Assembly: GCF_030068615.1 (NCBI RefSeq)
Contig: NZ_JASJOC010000006.1
Coordinates: 62,001-126,000, forward strand
Direction: 5' to 3'
DNA length: 64,000 nucleotides
From: Halostagnicola sp. A-GB9-2
Lineage (GTDB): Archaea; Halobacteriota; Halobacteria; Halobacteriales; Natrialbaceae
Position 1 is the first letter of the stretch. Every line of letters starts with the position of its first letter. Below, in pieces: positions 60,102-64,000 of the stretch. Position numbers and translations under genes: made by a program. Under the pieces are notes generated by a model. That model searched no databases and was not told where the DNA came from. It was given only the letters and a program-made list of their open reading frames with translations.

Positions 60102-60494
60102 TCATCCCTCAAACGGCTCTGGGACAAATGAGAGTTCTTCGTCTTCGATGACGACGTAGAGGATTCCAGTTCCTTCCGTGACCTCCCATTTGTAGTTAGC
60201 GTCGTGGTCGGCTGTAGTGGCCTCCACGGGATATGTCTCGTTCAGGCTCACTACTCTCGTTTCTCGGGTGTGTGAATTGTCGGATTCCTCGGGAGAGAGT
60301 TCGTACTCTTCGGATAGAACGACAGCACTACGTTCATCTGTAATTTCGACTCCAATAACTTGCTTAGTGTTAGTTTGATTTTGTATCCAGAGAGTCCCTT
60401 TGTCGGGGGTTTCCGGCAACTGCTGGCCCACACATCCTGAAAGCGAGAAAGCACTCCCCACAATTGCTGATACAAGAAGATGACGACGTTCCAT
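60102..60494 (-). CDS. Tat/Sec lipoprotein, hypothetical
   Basis: The 130-residue protein begins MERRHLLVSAIVGSAFSLSG with a lipobox Cys at residue 21 (LSGC). After VGQQLPETPDKGTLW comes a beta-rich domain (WIQNQTNTKQVIGVEITDER, YVVIEDEELSFVPEPF). No family is evident. Its DNA is lower in GC than the neighbours and codons are less biased, a sign of recent transfer or relaxed selection. A TATTTAG promoter element lies about 33 bases upstream. Confidence 0.72.
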   Translation of the reverse strand: MERRHLLVSAIVGSAFSLSGCVGQQLPETPDKGTLWIQNQTNTKQVIGVEITDERSAVVLSEEYELSPEESDNSHTRETRVVSLNETYPVEATTADHDANYKWEVTEGTGILYVVIEDEELSFVPEPFEG

Positions 60495-60742
60495 GTTCTT
60501 AGTATAAATTACTTGACTAAATACTTCGTGGAAGAGCTACTAATCAGCTTCGTGTGATACCCGCACGGTGTGTATTTGATCTGTGCTTGCCGACCACACC
60601 AGACCCTCGAGAATCGAACAGACGCATTCACAGAACGCGGAGGCAAAAGAGACTCGAGACACCCCAAAGGACCTCGAGAAACCATCAAATCATCGCACTC
60701 GCTGTTGATGCGACCGGACACACAACGAACGATGTCCGAGAC

Positions 60743-60910
60743 TCAGGGATCGAGATCGACGGCCGCATCGCAGGCAATCCAGCCGTCGGTGTTGTTTCGC
60801 TCGGTCACGACCAACTTTCCGGGTCGCGGTTCGTGCGCCGAGATGATCGTCGTCGACTCGTCTCGTGGTTCCTCGAGATCAGTATCCTGTTCCGGGACGG
60901 GGGCGTCCAT
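60743..60910 (-). CDS. 55-residue hypothetical protein behind a metal-box-like operator
   Basis: On the reverse strand an ATG at 60910 opens a 55-residue frame starting MDAPVPEQDTDLEEPRDEST and ending NTDGWIACDAAVDLDP. Haloarchaea carry short proteins ending in a similar GWIATD-type motif (I recall such a family but cannot verify it here). Codon use fits the neighbours. The stop is TGA at 60743-60745. The likely promoter (TTTTTAGAT near 60935-60943) overlaps an inverted TTAGG repeat, so it is probably regulated by a DtxR-type or related factor. Confidence 0.68.
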   Translation of the reverse strand: MDAPVPEQDTDLEEPRDESTTIISAHEPRPGKLVVTERNNTDGWIACDAAVDLDP

Positions 60911-60919
60911 TACGTGGAG

Positions 60920-60933
60920 TTAGGTGGGCCTAA
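60920..60933 (-). promoter_or_regulatory. TTAGG-N4-CCTAA operator-like palindrome
   Basis: TTAGGTGGGCCTAA is a perfect inverted repeat with a four-base centre, 10-23 bases before the small-gene start and just downstream of its TATA element. A second imperfect copy (TTTGGTCGGCCTAA) lies at about 60945-60958. The half-sites resemble those of DtxR/IdeR/MntR-type metalloregulators, so iron or manganese control is a reasonable inference. Confidence 0.55.
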
Positions 60934-61030
60934 ATCTAAAAAGGTTTTGGTCGGCCTAAGACCAGTTCTCTGAAACGAAGATGGATTCGCGTGGTTCACT
61001 TTCAAACGACTGGCTTCCGTTTGCGCACGT

Positions 61031-61627
61031 ATGGAGTACGATATCGTTCAGGGAGACATCGCCACACAGTCCGCGGACGCGCTGGTCAACGCCGCGGGGA
61101 CGAGCCTCGAGATGGGATCCGGCGTGGCGGGCGCGTTGCGTCAGGCGGGCGGCGAGGGGCTCAACCAGGAAGCGACAGAAAACGGTCCGGTCGATCTCGG
61201 CGAAGTCGCCGTGACCGACGCGTACGATCTCGACGCCGACTACGTGATCCACGCGGCCGCGATGCCCCACTACGGCGTTCACGAGACTTCAGCGGAGTCT
61301 CGTGAGCCAACCAGAACCTCTGGTTCTGGTGACGACGGACAGGCGACCGAACAGAGCATCGGAGACGCCACGCGAAACGCCCTCGAGACGGCCGACGACC
61401 TCGCGTGTCAGTCGCTCGTGATCCCGGCTCTGGGATGTGGCGTCGCGGGATTCGATCTCGAGGACGGCGCGAGGATCATCGCGGAAGAACTGGCCGAGTA
61501 CGATCCAGAGACCCTCGAGGACGTCCGGTTTGTCGCCTACAGTGACGAGGAGTACGACGCGATTCGGACCGTGGTCGATGACGTTCCGGAGACAGGTTCG
61601 CACGCGGAAAGCGAAACAGATCGATAG
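61031..61627 (+). CDS. Macrodomain (ADP-ribose-binding) protein with in-frame palindromic insert
   Basis: The 198-residue protein has YDIVQGDIATQSADALVNAA, GVAGALRQAGGEGLNQEA and the second ribose-binding-side motif SLVIPALGCGVAGFDLED, typical of macrodomains. These bind ADP-ribose or deacylate O-acetyl-ADP-ribose. Residues about 83-104 (VHETSAESREPTRTSGSGDD) form a low-complexity insert between VIHAAAMPHYG and SIGDATRNALETAD, encoded by two perfect hairpins. The fold should place this in a surface loop. It has its own short upstream region and no partner gene beside it. Confidence 0.88.
   Translation: MEYDIVQGDIATQSADALVNAAGTSLEMGSGVAGALRQAGGEGLNQEATENGPVDLGEVAVTDAYDLDADYVIHAAAMPHYGVHETSAESREPTRTSGSGDDGQATEQSIGDATRNALETADDLACQSLVIPALGCGVAGFDLEDGARIIAEELAEYDPETLEDVRFVAYSDEEYDAIRTVVDDVPETGSHAESETDR
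61279..61330. repeat. Two perfect hairpins inserted in frame in the macrodomain gene
   Basis: The first has arms TCACGAGACT (61279-61288) and AGTCTCGTGA (61296-61305) around a seven-base loop. The second has arms ACCAGAACC (61310-61318) and GGTTCTGGT (61322-61330) around TCT. Together they are about 50 bases in a gene of 597, and they keep the reading frame. Confidence 0.7.
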
Positions 61628-61678
61628 GCGAGCGACGGACAGATGTGAGAGCGAAACGACAGGAAGGGGCGACGCGAC

Positions 61679-62692
61679 TCAGGAGAGCGACAGCCCGCGA
61701 ATTTCGACGCTGTCGCCGTCTTCGACGCGTCCGATGATCTGTCCATCGGTCTCCGCAACCAGCGAATCCGCTTGCTCGGACGGGACGGCGACGACGAATC
61801 CGGTCCCCATGTTGAACGTCCGGTGCATCTCTTCAGCAGTGACGTTTCCTTCCGCCTGGACGAATTCGAAAATCGGCTGTGCAGGAAGCGGTTCGTCGAT
61901 GACGTAGCGATTCTCGCCCATTCGGAGCAGGTTGGTCCAGCCCCCGCCCGTTATGTGAGCCGCCGCTCGCACGCCGTTTTCGACCATCGGCTCGAGTAAG
62001 TCCGTGTAGATCCGCGTCGGTCGCAGGAGTTCCTCGCCGATGGTGACCTCGGGATCGAGCGGGAACGTGTCGGTGTACTCGTGCTCGCGGGTTACGGCCT
62101 CGCGTGCGAGGGTGAGCCCGTTCGAGTGGATCCCGTTCGAGGGAAACCCGACGAGCACGTCGCCGACGGCCGCCTCGCCTTCGAAGATCGCGTCTTTGTC
62201 CGCGAGGCCGACGCAGGTGCCCGCTAGATCGAATCCGGAGACGACCTCGGGCATCACGGCGGTTTCGCCACCTAGAAGGGTGAGATCGGCCTGCTCGAGG
62301 CCGACCGCGAGTCCCTCGCCGATTTCGTTCGTAATTTCGTCGTCCGGTTCGTCGATCGCGAGGTAGTCGACGAACGCCGTTGGCCCGACGCCCGCCGCGA
62401 CGAGGTCGTTGACGTTCATCGCGATACAGTCGATTCCGATCGTCGAGAAGTCTTCGATGGCCTCGGCGACGAGCAACTTCGTTCCGACGCCGTCGGTCGC
62501 CAGCGCGAGATAGCGATCGCCGATGTCGAGCAACCCGGCGTACTCCGTGGTCAGGTCGCTCCCGAAGGCCTCGAGCAACGCCGCCGTGGCGTCTTCGCTG
62601 GCCTCTATATCGACGCCCGTTTCGGCGTAGGTGAGCCCCTCGGATTTCTCGTCCTCCGGGTTGGAGTCGGTTTCGTCCGTCTGGTCGGTCAT
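61679..62692 (-). CDS. purM: Phosphoribosylformylglycinamidine cyclo-ligase PurM
   Basis: PurM closes the imidazole ring (FGAM to AIR) with ATP. The 337-residue product has an acidic extra N-terminus (about 1-20), then GLTYAETGVDIEASEDAT, ALATDGVGTKLLVAEAI, IDCIAMNVNDLVAAGVGP, LLGGETAVMPEVVSGFDLAG and AHITGGGWTNLLRMG. The chain ends with FNMGTGFVVAVPSEQAD. It is a single gene on the reverse strand. PurL and PurD are encoded elsewhere in this window. Confidence 0.95.
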   Translation of the reverse strand: MTDQTDETDSNPEDEKSEGLTYAETGVDIEASEDATAALLEAFGSDLTTEYAGLLDIGDRYLALATDGVGTKLLVAEAIEDFSTIGIDCIAMNVNDLVAAGVGPTAFVDYLAIDEPDDEITNEIGEGLAVGLEQADLTLLGGETAVMPEVVSGFDLAGTCVGLADKDAIFEGEAAVGDVLVGFPSNGIHSNGLTLAREAVTREHEYTDTFPLDPEVTIGEELLRPTRIYTDLLEPMVENGVRAAAHITGGGWTNLLRMGENRYVIDEPLPAQPIFEFVQAEGNVTAEEMHRTFNMGTGFVVAVPSEQADSLVAETDGQIIGRVEDGDSVEIRGLSLS

Positions 62693-62815
62693 ATCTGAAC
62701 GACCTCCCGGATTGTCTAAAAGCCCACCGGTCCGCGCTGTCGGAGTCGAGTTGGGCCAAAAAGCTAGCCAGCCAAACCGCGTGAACCCACGGGGGAGTAC
62801 CCGAAACGGAGTCGC

Positions 62816-63439
62816 TTACCAAAATCCGAGGCCGAATACCATGATAAAACCGGCCAGCAGGGCCGCGCTCGAGAGGAACACGGCGGCGAAAACGGGCTTG
62901 CTCCAGTTCCAGACGGACTTGCCGTCGAGGGGTCCGAACGGGATCATGTTGAACGCGGCCAGAAAGAGGTTAATCAGGACGCCCATGTGACCGACGATGG
63001 AGAGTCCCGGGACGAACAACAACGGGAAGAACAGGAGCGCCAGACCGTGGTTGGTCAGCGGTCCGACGACCGCGATCATCGCGTTCTCGCGTTCGGTGAT
63101 CCGTCCGGCGTGATAGACCGCTCCCGGTGCGGCGAAGAGAAAGCCGATCAGCGCGCTCATGATCGCCAGAAAGAGCATCTGGTAGTCCGCCCGAAACTCG
63201 GCGACCTGACCGTACCGAATCGCGACGACCTTGTGTGCGAGTTCGTGACAGATGAACCCGACACCGACGGTTACGAAACTCAACGCGATCATCATGACGA
63301 ACGTTCCGGTCGTGTCGGTACCCTGAGGAATCGGGCTCAAGATCAGCGCGAATGCGACGCTCAAGACGATCCACGCGATCGCGAGGTCGATCAACTCCTT
63401 GTCGCTGAAGCTCAACTCCGGCTTCGTTTGATAGCTCAC
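62816..63439 (-). CDS. M50-family membrane metalloprotease
   Basis: The 207-residue protein, from a GTG at 63439 (MSYQTKPELSFSDKEL), has about six hydrophobic helices, the zinc motif GVGFICHELAHKVVAIRYG and the second catalytic motif NMIPFGPLDGKSVWNW (N-x2-P-x2-P-x-D-G), as in site-2 proteases. By family knowledge it would cleave membrane-spanning substrates such as anti-sigma-like or signalling proteins. A longer frame starts at 63505 but adds a charged stretch without similarity. It lies 22 bases downstream of a TraB gene on the same strand, so the two may form an operon. Confidence 0.9.
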   Translation of the reverse strand: MSYQTKPELSFSDKELIDLAIAWIVLSVAFALILSPIPQGTDTTGTFVMMIALSFVTVGVGFICHELAHKVVAIRYGQVAEFRADYQMLFLAIMSALIGFLFAAPGAVYHAGRITERENAMIAVVGPLTNHGLALLFFPLLFVPGLSIVGHMGVLINLFLAAFNMIPFGPLDGKSVWNWSKPVFAAVFLSSAALLAGFIMVFGLGFW

Positions 63440-63461
63440 CGTTCGTTCCCTCCGACGAAGA

Positions 63462-64000
63462 TCATGAGAAGATCCCCCACAGTAGCTCGAGCGTGTTTCG
63501 GGCACCGCGGAGCAGTTCGTCGAACAGCGCGTCGACGCCGCCGATTTCGGGGCCAGCTAGCCACGGCAGAACGACCAGCGGGAACAGCAGAGTTGCAATC
63601 AGGCTCCCGATATTCGTCAACGCGACGATCATGATGAGCCGGAACAGCGGCACATCGAACATCTCTTCGACGGCTTCGCCGAGCGGCCGCTCCGTGTCGC
63701 CGACGATCTCGTTGAGCACCTGGATGTCGCGAACGTTGACCGGTCGGTGTTTGAGTTCGACGTAGCCGGCGAACCAGCCCGGTGCGAGTAGTGGATTGAT
63801 GCTGGTAAGCCAGGCGACCGAACCGCCGACGCCGGCGCTGGTCCAGCGCGCCCCGGCGAGTCGAGCGAGCGTAAAGGCGAAAATGCCGTTGAAGAGGAAC
63901 CAGGCGGCAAAGAGCTGGAGCAGGAAGGTATCCTGAACACCGGCCATGATCAACAGGAAGAAAAAGCCGATGAAGACCGTCATTACGAGATAACCAAAGA
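63462..64000 (-). CDS. TraB family protein, N-terminus cut by window edge
   Basis: The frame is open to the right edge, so the protein begins outside. The visible part starts FGYLVMTVFIGFFFLLIMAG and has several helices, with the family motif SVAWLTSINPLLAPGWFAGY, then VELKHRPVNVRDIQVLNEI, and ends near ARNTLELLWGIFS. TraB relatives are membrane-anchored with a presumed N-terminal enzymatic domain of the GumN type; the function in archaea is not settled. It precedes the M50 protease. Confidence 0.85.
   Translation of the reverse strand, partial: FGYLVMTVFIGFFFLLIMAGVQDTFLLQLFAAWFLFNGIFAFTLARLAGARWTSAGVGGSVAWLTSINPLLAPGWFAGYVELKHRPVNVRDIQVLNEIVGDTERPLGEAVEEMFDVPLFRLIMIVALTNIGSLIATLLFPLVVLPWLAGPEIGGVDALFDELLRGARNTLELLWGIFS

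Noticed and set aside
59704-60105. Cysteine-rich reverse frame (KCPGWCNTRD, then WVCQPCSDC) as a zinc protein
   Set aside because: It runs into the next gene in a different frame, has no initiation context, and the region is better explained by base pairing. Conservation of the protein would change this view.
60554-60973. Forward frames across the small reverse gene at 60743-60910
   Set aside because: The reverse 55-residue frame with a good promoter and stop explains the coding signal; the forward frames are shadows.
1-64000. CRISPR array, rRNA operon, complete insertion sequence or integrase
   Set aside because: I saw no regular spaced repeats, no rRNA-like sequence and no intact transposase or integrase. 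The only mobile trace is the TnpB relic.

Overview
The window is a gene-dense, GC-rich piece of a halophilic archaeal chromosome (class Halobacteria; a Natrialbaceae-like member is my guess). The predicted proteins are strongly acidic with many Asp and Glu. Many genes have an archaeal TATA-like box about 25-35 bases before the start codon and no Shine-Dalgarno sequence, which suggests leaderless mRNAs. Archaeal markers include Rpo11 (RpoL), TraB, HTH_10 (Bat-like) regulators, DpsA, Tat-dependent lipoproteins and a complete archaeal menaquinone cluster. I see no rRNA, no CRISPR and no convincing tRNA.

Layout. 1-4255: rhomboid protease (cut by the left edge), rpoL, a zinc-ribbon/CAP-like membrane protein, hisF and three small proteins. 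4655-13126: a sulfite-oxidase-like protein, then menF-menD-menB-menA-menC-menE on one strand. 13181-17980: NRDE protein, winged helix, gatCA, small zinc protein, PduO-type adenosyltransferase, Bat-like regulator. 18239-21359: a three-gene membrane redox operon (four-cluster Fe-S protein, NrfD, small membrane subunit) with no catalytic subunit beside it. 21524-27008: Mrp ATPase, PHP/asparagine-synthase-like operon, purL. 27009-27756: a decayed TnpB gene between two nearly identical hairpins. 27757-33280: a sensor protein with degenerate kinase motifs, ornithine cyclodeaminase-like enzyme, FAD amine oxidase, nucleoside hydrolase. 33537-38415: a complete BMP-type nucleoside ABC importer. 38584-46312: Eis-like acetyltransferase, Lrp plus aminotransferase, an acidic-linker protein and a group of thioredoxin-fold proteins ending in a DUF255 protein. 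46676-49681: small exporter, thyA-folA, redoxin-like lipoprotein. 49928-54401: an exonuclease and helicase pair resembling bacterial MrfB/MrfA (YprB/YprA). 54563-59193: DUF502 protein, purD, aldehyde dehydrogenase, dpsA. 59194-61627: an accessory-looking stretch with an intergenic cruciform repeat, a HalOD1-like zinc protein, a structured-RNA candidate, a lipoprotein, a 55-residue protein behind a metal-regulator-like operator, and a macrodomain gene carrying in-frame palindromes. 61679-64000: purM, an M50 metalloprotease and the C-terminal part of TraB.

How they fit together. The men genes make the menaquinone that the NrfD module probably oxidises or reduces. The BMP importer and nucleoside hydrolase would supply nucleosides and bases for salvage, while purL, purD and purM, at three separate loci, belong to de novo purine synthesis. 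thyA and folA are translationally coupled. The most unusual items are the MrfAB-like pair with its palindromic promoter, the inverted-repeat RNA candidate at 59.9-60.0 kb, the small gene with the TTAGG-N4-CCTAA operator, the in-frame palindromic insertions in menB and the macrodomain gene, the hairpin-flanked TnpB relic and the sensor kinase that has lost its phosphoacceptor histidine.
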